Positions 1 through 5,354 of a stretch of DNA of 8,830 bases are shown piece after piece. Source of the DNA: an uncultured Achromobacter sp. (GTDB lineage: Bacteria > Pseudomonadota > Gammaproteobacteria > Burkholderiales > Burkholderiaceae_B). A program made the position numbers and the translations under genes. How positions within the stretch are numbered: position 1 is the first letter of the stretch; each line of letters starts with the position of its first letter. The notes below the pieces were generated by a model. It had not been told where the DNA came from. It ran no database searches and was given only the letters and a program-made list of their open reading frames with translations. The stretch spans positions 1-8,830 of the forward strand of contig CAJYKY010000096.1 of assembly GCA_913775005.1 (NCBI GenBank). Direction: 5' to 3'.

Positions 1-144
1 GCCGTGTCGGCGGCGTCGGCCCCCGCTGCGGACGTGAACGCTGCGAAGGCGGCCAACGTTGCCGCGCCGGCAGCAACGGGCGCCATCGCCGCGCCTTCAA
101 CAACGGGCGCTATCGTTTTCGAACCGCGAGGGGACACCCCATGA
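1..144 (+). CDS. C-terminal tail of an unidentified protein (partial, 5' end outside window)
   Basis: Frame 1 is open from the first base to a TGA at 142-144 and encodes about 47 residues made almost wholly of Ala, Pro, Thr, Val and Asn, ending in FEPRGDTP. No domain is visible, so function cannot be read here. The stop overlaps the ATG of the next gene (ATGA at 141-144), which implies translational coupling and a shared operon. From memory, DUF3325 genes often follow a PepSY-type membrane protein in siderophore-receptor operons of Burkholderiales, so this could be the low-complexity cytoplasmic or periplasmic tail of such a protein; that identity is inference from context only. The tail carries a short in-frame direct repeat at 74-115. 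Confidence 0.6.
   Translation, partial: AVSAASAPAADVNAAKAANVAAPAATGAIAAPSTTGAIVFEPRGDTP
74..115 (+). repeat. Short in-frame direct repeat, two copies 27 bases apart
   Basis: The 15-base unit CAACGGGCGCCATCG at 74-88 recurs at 101-115 with one mismatch. The 27-base period equals nine codons, so both copies are read in the same frame and give a repeated TGAI motif. It lies in the alanine-rich tail of the upstream partial gene and looks like a local duplication in a low-complexity segment. Confidence 0.6.
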
Positions 145-464
145 CGCTAGCCGCTTTCTGCCTGGCCTACGCCGGATTTTCCGCGCTGTGCCTCGGCATG
201 GATCGCCACTACGAAGATCTGTTCGACCGCGCCATGCCGCGCCGTCATCGGGTGCCGCTGCGCGTATTCGGCTGGATCGCGCTGGCCCTGTCGCTATGGG
301 CGTCCGCCGCCGTGTGGGGCTGGAGCTATGGGACGGTCGAGTGGATCGGCATCCTCAGCATCGCCGGCATGTTGCTGATCTGGTTCCTGACGTTCCGCCC
401 GCGCGCGGCCCTGACCGTCGGCGGGCTGTGCGCGCTGGCCGCCCCCGTGTTGGCCGTGCTGTAA
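141..464 (+). CDS. DUF3325-type small membrane protein
   Basis: This gene encodes a 107-residue, strongly hydrophobic protein. About four membrane segments can be seen: residues 3-20, 41-60, 68-84 and 88-106. The short loop after segment 1 carries the stretch GMDRHYEDLF and then the basic RAMPRRHR, which matches my memory of the DUF3325 family (small inner-membrane proteins of proteobacteria, molecular function unknown, often beside TonB-dependent siderophore receptors and PepSY proteins). The start is well supported: a GAGGGGA ribosome-binding site at 128-134 sits six bases before the ATG, and the ATG overlaps the upstream stop codon, so the gene is probably translated with its neighbour. 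A role in iron or siderophore uptake is inference from the usual family context; no receptor gene is in this window. No clear T-tailed terminator follows, only GC-rich short inverted repeats such as GCCCAAGGGC at 516-525. Confidence 0.75.
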   Translation: MTLAAFCLAYAGFSALCLGMDRHYEDLFDRAMPRRHRVPLRVFGWIALALSLWASAAVWGWSYGTVEWIGILSIAGMLLIWFLTFRPRAALTVGGLCALAAPVLAVL

Positions 465-557
465 ATCAACGCTTGGGGCGGTGGCGTCCCGCCGATGCTC
501 CGCCCGGCCGCGTTTGCCCAAGGGCTTGCGCGGCTCGCTCCGGGCCGCGTGCCACGT

Positions 558-575
558 GAGCAAGTTACACTGCTC
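558..575 (+). promoter_or_regulatory. Candidate trpS promoter (-10 TACACT) inside a small inverted repeat
   Basis: TACACT at 566-571 is the best -10 candidate upstream of trpS and would start transcription near 578, giving a leader of about 26 bases. No good -35 box lies 16-18 bases upstream. The hexamer is flanked by GAGCA (558-562) and TGCTC (571-575), a 5-base inverted repeat with an 8-base centre that could be an operator or chance. The leader shows no clear Shine-Dalgarno sequence. Confidence 0.35.
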
Positions 576-603
576 GTTTCCCTAGCCACCGCCTCGTCGC
601 CCC

Positions 604-1899
604 ATGAATACCCGCGTCCTTACCGGCATTACCACCACTGGAACTCCCCACCTTGGCAACTACGCTGGCGCGATCCGCCCTGCGGTCCAGGCCAGTACGC
701 AGCCCGGCGTGGACGCATTCTTCTTCCTGGCGGACTACCACGCGCTGATCAAGTGCGATGACCCGGCGCGGGTGGCGCGCTCGCGTCTGGAAATCGCCGC
801 CACGTGGCTGGCGGTGGGCCTGGACCACGAACGCGTGACGTTCTACCGCCAGTCCGATATTCCTGAAATTCCCGAACTCAGCTGGCTCTTGACCTGCGTC
901 ACGGCCAAGGGCCTGATGAACCGCGCGCATGCCTACAAGGCATCCGTGGATCAGAACGTGGCCAAGGGCGTGGAGCCCGACGACGGCGTCACCATGGGGT
1001 TGTTCTCGTACCCGGTGCTGATGGCCGCCGACATCCTGATGTTCAACGCCAACCGCGTGCCGGTCGGCCGCAACCAGATCCAGCATCTGGAAATGGCGCG
1101 TGATATCGCGCAGCGCTTCAATCACCTGTATGGCCGTGATTACTTCACGCTGCCCGAAGTGGCCATCGAAGAAGACGTGGCGACCTTGCCCGGCCTGGAT
1201 GGCCGCAAGATGTCCAAGAGCTACAACAACACCATTCCGCTGTTCGAAGGCGGCGCTCGCGCGCTGCGCGCGTCGGTGATGCGCATCGTGACCGATTCGC
1301 GCGAACCGGGCGAAGCCAAGGACGCCGAAAGCTCGCACCTGTACACGCTGTACCGCGCCTTCGCCACGCACGAGCAATCGGCCGCGTTCAAGCAGCAGCT
1401 GGAAGCGGGCATGGGTTGGGGCGACGCCAAGCAGGCGCTGTACGACCACCTGGAAAATCTGCTGGCGCCGATGCGCGAAAAGTACGTCGACCTGATCGCC
1501 AACCCGGGCCGCATTGAAGACATCCTGCAAGCGGGCGCGGACAAGGCGCGCAAGCTGGCTGCGCCGCTGATGCAAGAGCTGCGCGAAGCCGTGGGCCTGC
1601 GCAATCTGAATGCGGGCGCGGCGTCGGGCAAGGCTCAAGCCAAGAAGGAAAAGGGCAAGGGCGCGCGGTTCGTCAGCTTCCGCGACGAAGACGGCAGCTT
1701 CCGCTTCCGCTTGCTGGCGGCTGATGGCGAAGAGCTGCTGTTGTCGCCCGGTTTTGCCAACCCGAAGGAAGCCGGCGGCTTGATGCAAGCGCTGAAGGCC
1801 GATGCGTCAGATGCCGTGCTGGCGGGCTTGCTGCCGGATCCCGACGCGGCGCGCCTTGAGCGCGTGCGCGAGGCTCTGGTGTCGATGTCTCAGGAGTAA
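604..1899 (+). CDS. trpS: Tryptophanyl-tRNA synthetase, long form with DUF1508/YegP-like C-terminal domain
   Basis: The 431-residue product charges tRNA(Trp) with tryptophan using ATP in the cytoplasm. It is a class I synthetase: the HIGH-type signature is TPHLGNY at residues 14-20, GRNQIQH is at 155-161, and the KMSKS loop is KMSKS at 202-206. The catalytic core and the helical anticodon-binding region end near residue 335, close to the full length of E. coli TrpS. A Lys/Ala/Gly linker (about 338-354) follows, and then residues 355-402 with the pattern RFVSFRDEDGSFRFRL followed by ADGEELLLS, which resembles the DUF1508/YegP fold repeat. The extra domain's function is unknown. The ATG at 604 is chosen because the family's conserved N-terminus (TGITTTGTPHLGNY) begins within a few residues of it, although no good ribosome-binding site precedes it. 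The gene stands alone, with its own candidate promoter at 566-571 and a hairpin directly after the stop. Confidence 0.95.
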   Translation: MNTRVLTGITTTGTPHLGNYAGAIRPAVQASTQPGVDAFFFLADYHALIKCDDPARVARSRLEIAATWLAVGLDHERVTFYRQSDIPEIPELSWLLTCVTAKGLMNRAHAYKASVDQNVAKGVEPDDGVTMGLFSYPVLMAADILMFNANRVPVGRNQIQHLEMARDIAQRFNHLYGRDYFTLPEVAIEEDVATLPGLDGRKMSKSYNNTIPLFEGGARALRASVMRIVTDSREPGEAKDAESSHLYTLYRAFATHEQSAAFKQQLEAGMGWGDAKQALYDHLENLLAPMREKYVDLIANPGRIEDILQAGADKARKLAAPLMQELREAVGLRNLNAGAASGKAQAKKEKGKGARFVSFRDEDGSFRFRLLAADGEELLLSPGFANPKEAGGLMQALKADASDAVLAGLLPDPDAARLERVREALVSMSQE

Positions 1900-1920
1900 G
1901 GCGGCGCTGGGGGCGCCGCC
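1900..1920. terminator. GC-rich hairpin directly after trpS stop, without T-tract
   Basis: GGCGGCGC (1900-1907) and GCGCCGCC (1913-1920) form a perfect 8-bp stem with a 5-base loop, beginning on the base after the trpS TAA. No run of T follows on either strand, so it is not a classical intrinsic terminator. It may act as an RNA 3'-end stabiliser or work with Rho. It lies between trpS and the convergent gene at 1963-2469 and could serve both. Confidence 0.5.
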
Positions 1921-1962
1921 TGTCGGCGCTCGCCAGTCGCCCGAAAGCGCTACCCCGAACGT

Positions 1963-2469
1963 TTACGCCAACCGCGCGCTGGCCACGATGCGGCCATCGC
2001 GCACCTGGAAGCGTTGCGCGTTGCCCTGGCCAGCGATCTCCAGCATGTCGCCTTCCGAATAGCCCGTGACGTTCGGGCAATCCAGCCATTCCGGGTTGAT
2101 GAACGGAAAGTACTTCAGCGCACCGCTACCTTGGCTGGCAAAGTCGAAGGTGGTGTTGGCGACCACTTCCGGGTCCCATTGGCTGGCGTCGAACGTCAAC
2201 GCGCAACCCGCGCCGATGCGGTAGACGATGCTGGCGCCCATGCTCGCGAATCCCAGCGCGCCCACGTGCAACTGCGCGCCGTTCTGCAATTCGATGATGC
2301 GAGTGCCCAGGCGTTCAAGCGTGATGTGCTTGAAGGTGACGTCGATGCCGTCCACGATCAGGTGTGCATATTGGCCTAGCGTGACCTCGTTGTAGGCATC
2401 GCTGACGCCGGCTTCTTTTTCGGTGATGGTTGCCGTTTCATTGGCGGCAAGCGTAATGGTATTGCGCAT
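1963..2469 (-). CDS. Unrecognised beta-rich hypothetical protein
   Basis: This gene encodes 168 residues that I cannot assign to a named family. The sequence alternates polar and hydrophobic residues throughout, with many Gly, Thr, Val and Ile and almost no predicted helix, as in beta-solenoid or beta-sandwich proteins. Residues 25-95 look like successive short strands (for example HLIVDGIDVTFKHITL and GAQLHVGALG). Residues 136-163 (YSEGDMLEIAG, then RFQVRDGRIVAS) resemble the F-x-x-GD-x-I-x-h pattern seen in repeats of large bacterial adhesins and RTX-like proteins; this is only a pattern resemblance. There is no signal peptide, lipobox or membrane segment. Two cysteines are at 89 and 131. 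The ATG is supported by GGAGAG about nine bases upstream. Codon use matches the neighbours, and the reading frame is intact, so the gene is probably real. It lies downstream of tex on the same strand but is separated by a strong terminator, so it is probably transcribed alone. Confidence 0.75.
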   Translation of the reverse strand: MRNTITLAANETATITEKEAGVSDAYNEVTLGQYAHLIVDGIDVTFKHITLERLGTRIIELQNGAQLHVGALGFASMGASIVYRIGAGCALTFDASQWDPEVVANTTFDFASQGSGALKYFPFINPEWLDCPNVTGYSEGDMLEIAGQGNAQRFQVRDGRIVASARLA

Positions 2470-2702
2470 GACGAATCGCTCTCCGGACTCTCAGGGTAGG
2501 GGCGCTTTGTTCTTCTGCTTCTTACCTGACAGGCGGTGCGCGCCGCAGTTTCGCCTGGTCATTGATGTTGTGTCTGCCGTGTTCCCCAACGCCACCGGCT
2601 TTTATTATTTGGACACAATTCGATATTTTCCCTTATTTTTCGATGGCGTGATTGAGGGAGCGCAAGGAAATCGCCCGTCTACGGGAAAGTCCCAATCTAA
2701 AG
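2470..2702. other. Intergenic region with an AT-rich patch upstream of the hypothetical gene
   Basis: No gene is visible here. Bases 2601-2640 contain only 9 G/C in 40, a sharp contrast with the GC-rich surroundings. This patch lies 130-175 bases upstream of the 168-residue gene's start and could hold its promoter, an A-tract UP-like element or a site for a nucleoid protein. No convincing -35/-10 pair could be picked on either strand. TTCGAT occurs twice, at 2619-2624 and 2639-2644, exactly 20 bases apart (about two helical turns). The stretch between the patch and the gene is purine-rich on the minus strand and would form a long leader. Confidence 0.5.
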
Positions 2703-2740
2703 AAAAAAGGCCCGGCACCAGGGTGGTGCCGGGCCTTTTC
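2703..2740 (-). terminator. Strong intrinsic terminator of tex (perfect 16-bp hairpin)
   Basis: Bases 2705-2720 and 2724-2739 are perfectly complementary (core GGCCCGGCACCA against TGGTGCCGGGCC) with a 3-base loop. On the minus strand the stem is followed by TTTTTTCT, so it terminates transcripts leaving tex, whose stop lies about 20 bases upstream. A short TTTT also follows on the plus strand, so it may work in both directions. It separates tex from the next minus-strand gene. Confidence 0.93.
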
Positions 2741-2761
2741 ATAAGGCGGTTCCGGTAAGGA

Positions 2762-5140
2762 TCAGCGCTTGAGTTTGGCGAACGCGTCAGCCATGGCGCT
2801 GTTCATGCCGCCACCGCCACCCGCCGCTGCGCCACGACCCGCATCGCCCTGCGGGCGGCGCGGACGGTCGCCGTTCTTGGGCGCATCGCCGCTGCGGCGA
2901 GCCGGCGCGGCGGTGTCGTTCAGGCGCATGGTGAGCGCCACGCGCTTGCGCGCAGCATCCACTTCCAACACCTTCACGCTGACGGTCTGACCTACGCGCA
3001 CGACGTCGCGCGGGTCTTTCACGAACTTCTCGGCCAGTGCCGAAATGTGGACCAGGCCGTCTTGATGCACGCCGATGTCAACGAAGGCGCCAAAGTTGGC
3101 CACGTTGGTCACCACGCCTTCCAGCACCATCCCCGGGTACAGGTCATTCAGCGTTTCCACGCCTTCCTTGAACTGCGCCGTCTTGAACTCGGGGCGCGGA
3201 TCGCGGCCCGGCTTTTCCAGTTCAGCGAAGATGTCGCGCACCGTGGGCAAGCCGAAGCGCTCGTCGGTGAAGTCAGACGGCGACACGCCCTTGAGCGCTT
3301 CGCGCTGGCCAATGATCTGCTTCACTTCCGCCTTGATCTTGGCGACGATGCGCTCGACCACCGGATAGGCTTCGGGGTGAACCGACGACGCGTCCAGCGG
3401 GTTGTCGCCATTGGGAATACGCAAGAAGCCTGCGGCCTGCTCAAACGCCTTGTCGCCGAAGCGCGGCACTTTGCGCAGGATTTCGCGCGTGGGGAATGCG
3501 CCGTTCTCGTCGCGCCAGGCCACGATGTTCTTGGCCAGCGACGAGTTCAGGCCCGACACGCGCGCCAGCAGCGCGGCCGATGCGGTGTTCACGTCCACGC
3601 CCACGGCGTTCACGCAGTCTTCGACCACGGCATCCAGCGAACGTGCGAGTTCGCGCTGGTTGACGTCGTGCTGGTACTGACCCACGCCGATGGCCTTGGG
3701 ATCGATCTTGACCAGCTCGGCCAGCGGATCTTGCAGGCGGCGCGCAATCGACACAGCGCCGCGCAAGGTCACGTCCAGATCGGGGAATTCCAGCGCGGCG
3801 GTTTCCGATGCGGAATACACCGATGCGCCCGCTTCCGACACCACCACGCGGGTGACCTTCAAGTCAGGGAAGCGTTCCATCATGTCGCCCACCAGCTTCT
3901 CGCTTTCGCGCGATGCGGTGCCGTTGCCGATGGCGATCAGGTCCACCTTGTGGCGCGCGACCAGCGCCGCCAACGTGTTGATCGTGCCTTCGCGATCGCG
4001 GCGCGGTTCGAAGGGGTAGACGGTAGTGGTGTCCACCACCTTGCCGGTCTGGTCGATCACGGCCACCTTGCAACCCGTGCGGATGCCGGGGTCCAGGCCC
4101 AGCACGGCCTTGGGGCCGGCGGGAGCCGCCAGCAGCAGGTCCTTCAAGTTGGCGGCAAATACGCGGATGGCTTCGGCCTCGCCGCTTTCGCGCAGGCGGC
4201 CGATCAGCTCGCTTTCAAAGGCCGTCAGCAGCTTCACGCGCCACGTCCAGCGGCAGACCTCACCGAGCCAGCGCGCACGCGGCGTGGCGTCCAGCGCGAA
4301 GAGGCCATTGCCCAGCTTCAGGAACGACGCAATGCGCGCCACGCACGGGTGCGGCGTCTGTGCTTCCAGTTCGGCTTCCAGCCCCAGGCGCAGTTCCAGC
4401 ACGCCTTGCTGACGGCCGCGCAGCAGCGCCAGGATGCGGTGCGAGGGCAGCGTGCGCAGCGGCTCGTTGAAGTCGAACCAGTCGCGGAAGTTGGCGCCTT
4501 CGGTTTCTTTGCCGTCGACCATCTTGGAATAGATCAGGCCGGTGGACCACAGGTGTTCGCGCATGTCGGCCAGCAGGTCCGCGTTTTCCGCGTAGCGCTC
4601 GGCCAGGATGTCGCGCGCGCCGTCCAGCGCCGCCTTGGCGTCGTTGATGGACGCTTCGGGGTTCAGGTACTGCGCAGCCAGCGCCGCCGGGTCGCAGGCC
4701 GTGTCCGCCAGGATGGCGTCGGCCAGCGGTTCCAGGCCGGCTTCGCGGGCGATCTGGGCACGCGTGCGGCGCTTGGGCTTGTACGGCGCGTACAAGTCTT
4801 CCAGGCGCTGCTTGGTATCGGCCGACGCAATTTCCTGCTGGAGCGCGCCAGTCAGCTTGCCCTGCTGCGAAATGGATTCAAGGATGGCGCCGCGGCGCTC
4901 TTCGAGTTCGCGCAGGTAACCCAGGCGCACTTCCAGATTGCGCAGCACGGTATCGTCCAGGCCGCCAGTGGCTTCCTTGCGATAGCGGGAAATGAAGGGC
5001 ACGGTGGCGCCGTCATCCAGCAGTTCCACGGCCGAGGCGACCTGGGAGGCGCGCACGCTCAGCTCGGTGGCCAGTTGCGCGACGATGCGGGCGTTGTCGA
5101 CGCCAGCGGCGACGTACGTGATAGCGGAAGTTTCATACAT
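2762..5140 (-). CDS. tex: Tex, RNA-binding transcription accessory protein
   Basis: This is a 792-residue cytoplasmic protein of the Tex/Spt6-like family, which binds nucleic acid and associates with transcription; the family was first described in Bordetella pertussis as a factor affecting toxin expression. Domains in order: helical N-terminal Tex region (about 1-330), with the conserved TVPFISRYRKEATGGLDD at 46-63 and LYAPYKPKRRTRAQIA near 116-131; a YqgF-like RNase H fold (about 344-480) with LGLDPGIRTGCKVAV, and SEAGASVYSAS at 435-445; DPKAIGVGQYQHD at 480-492; helix-hairpin-helix segments (about 505-575); an S1 RNA-binding domain (about 667-738) with GAFVDIGVHQDGLVHIS; and an Arg/Gly-rich tail (about 745-778). 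The frame extends upstream to 5281, but the 47 extra residues are unlike the family, and the ATG at 5140 matches its usual start. The ribosome-binding site is poor. The gene is divergent from the helicase gene and ends in a strong terminator. Confidence 0.95.
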   Translation of the reverse strand: MYETSAITYVAAGVDNARIVAQLATELSVRASQVASAVELLDDGATVPFISRYRKEATGGLDDTVLRNLEVRLGYLRELEERRGAILESISQQGKLTGALQQEIASADTKQRLEDLYAPYKPKRRTRAQIAREAGLEPLADAILADTACDPAALAAQYLNPEASINDAKAALDGARDILAERYAENADLLADMREHLWSTGLIYSKMVDGKETEGANFRDWFDFNEPLRTLPSHRILALLRGRQQGVLELRLGLEAELEAQTPHPCVARIASFLKLGNGLFALDATPRARWLGEVCRWTWRVKLLTAFESELIGRLRESGEAEAIRVFAANLKDLLLAAPAGPKAVLGLDPGIRTGCKVAVIDQTGKVVDTTTVYPFEPRRDREGTINTLAALVARHKVDLIAIGNGTASRESEKLVGDMMERFPDLKVTRVVVSEAGASVYSASETAALEFPDLDVTLRGAVSIARRLQDPLAELVKIDPKAIGVGQYQHDVNQRELARSLDAVVEDCVNAVGVDVNTASAALLARVSGLNSSLAKNIVAWRDENGAFPTREILRKVPRFGDKAFEQAAGFLRIPNGDNPLDASSVHPEAYPVVERIVAKIKAEVKQIIGQREALKGVSPSDFTDERFGLPTVRDIFAELEKPGRDPRPEFKTAQFKEGVETLNDLYPGMVLEGVVTNVANFGAFVDIGVHQDGLVHISALAEKFVKDPRDVVRVGQTVSVKVLEVDAARKRVALTMRLNDTAAPARRSGDAPKNGDRPRRPQGDAGRGAAAGGGGGMNSAMADAFAKLKR

Positions 5141-5176
5141 CTCTATACGACGACAAAAAGGAAAAACAAGGGGCGG

Positions 5177-5182
5177 ATTGTG
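5177..5182 (-). promoter_or_regulatory. Candidate tex promoter -10 (CACAAT on the minus strand)
   Basis: On the minus strand, CACAAT (plus 5177-5182) within TTATGGCACAATCC is the best-placed -10 for tex. It would start transcription near 5170 and leave about 30 bases before the ATG at 5140. No clear -35 box is present. The call rests on position and partial consensus only. Confidence 0.3.
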
Positions 5183-5260
5183 CCATAAGCCGCTGTTACA
5201 GAACGTGCCAGGGGGGAGCGATCCGTCCCTGTGCGAGCGGGCCGGGCTTGCCGCAGCAGG

Positions 5261-5266
5261 TATCAT
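5261..5266 (+). promoter_or_regulatory. Candidate helicase-gene promoter -10 (TATCAT)
   Basis: TATCAT at 5261-5266 is the best -10 match upstream of the helicase gene. Transcription would start near 5273, giving a leader of about 80 bases that contains the inverted repeats at 5285-5343. No -35 box is recognisable at 16-18 bases upstream. No SOS-type operator (CTG-N10-CAG with the usual AT-rich centre) was seen near it. Confidence 0.3.
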
Positions 5267-5284
5267 TTGATCCTTTCCCACATC

Positions 5285-5343
5285 AGTGTCTGGCGGCCGA
5301 ACCGTAAGCGGTTCCGGGTACTCCGTAGACTCCGACCGACACT
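5285..5343 (+). promoter_or_regulatory. Nested inverted repeats in the helicase mRNA leader
   Basis: AGTGTC (5285-5290) can pair with GACACT (5338-5343), enclosing a 6-bp hairpin GAACCG-TAAG-CGGTTC (5299-5314). The 3' outer arm touches the weak ribosome-binding site TAGG (5343-5346), so folding could reduce ribosome access to the ATG at 5355. ACTCCG also occurs twice, at 5320-5325 and 5329-5334. No known riboswitch class is recognised, and the outer stem is short enough to be chance. Confidence 0.3.
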
Positions 5344-5354
5344 AGGCTGCCGTA

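Noticed and set aside
565..1788. Open frame of 407 codons on the minus strand opposite trpS
   Set aside because: It has a low-complexity Arg/His/Gln-rich product fully antisense to trpS; it is a codon-bias artefact.
2470..2510. CTGAGA and CTCTC motifs suggesting a TPP or glycine riboswitch before the orphan gene
   Set aside because: Only isolated hexamers match. The other conserved helices and loops of those riboswitches are missing.
5142..5169. TTGTTT-N16-TATAGA on the minus strand as the tex promoter
   Set aside because: The spacing is good, but transcription would start near 5135, inside codon 2, and remove the only sensible start codon. It is probably chance, since this stretch is A/T-rich.
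3047..5188. Open frame of 713 codons on the plus strand opposite tex
   Set aside because: It lies almost wholly antisense to the clearly conserved tex gene. Its product is rich in His, Arg, Gln and Gly with no domain, which is what GC-biased third positions of the sense gene produce on the other strand.
5188..5220. Sigma-54 type promoter from TGGCACG upstream of tex
   Set aside because: The -24 like element is present on the minus strand, but the -12 element with its GC dinucleotide is absent at the required spacing.
5141..5281. Extension of tex by 47 residues to an ATG at 5281
   Set aside because: The extra residues have no similarity to Tex N-termini as I know them. The ATG at 5140 starts directly at the conserved region, and candidate promoter elements lie inside the extension.
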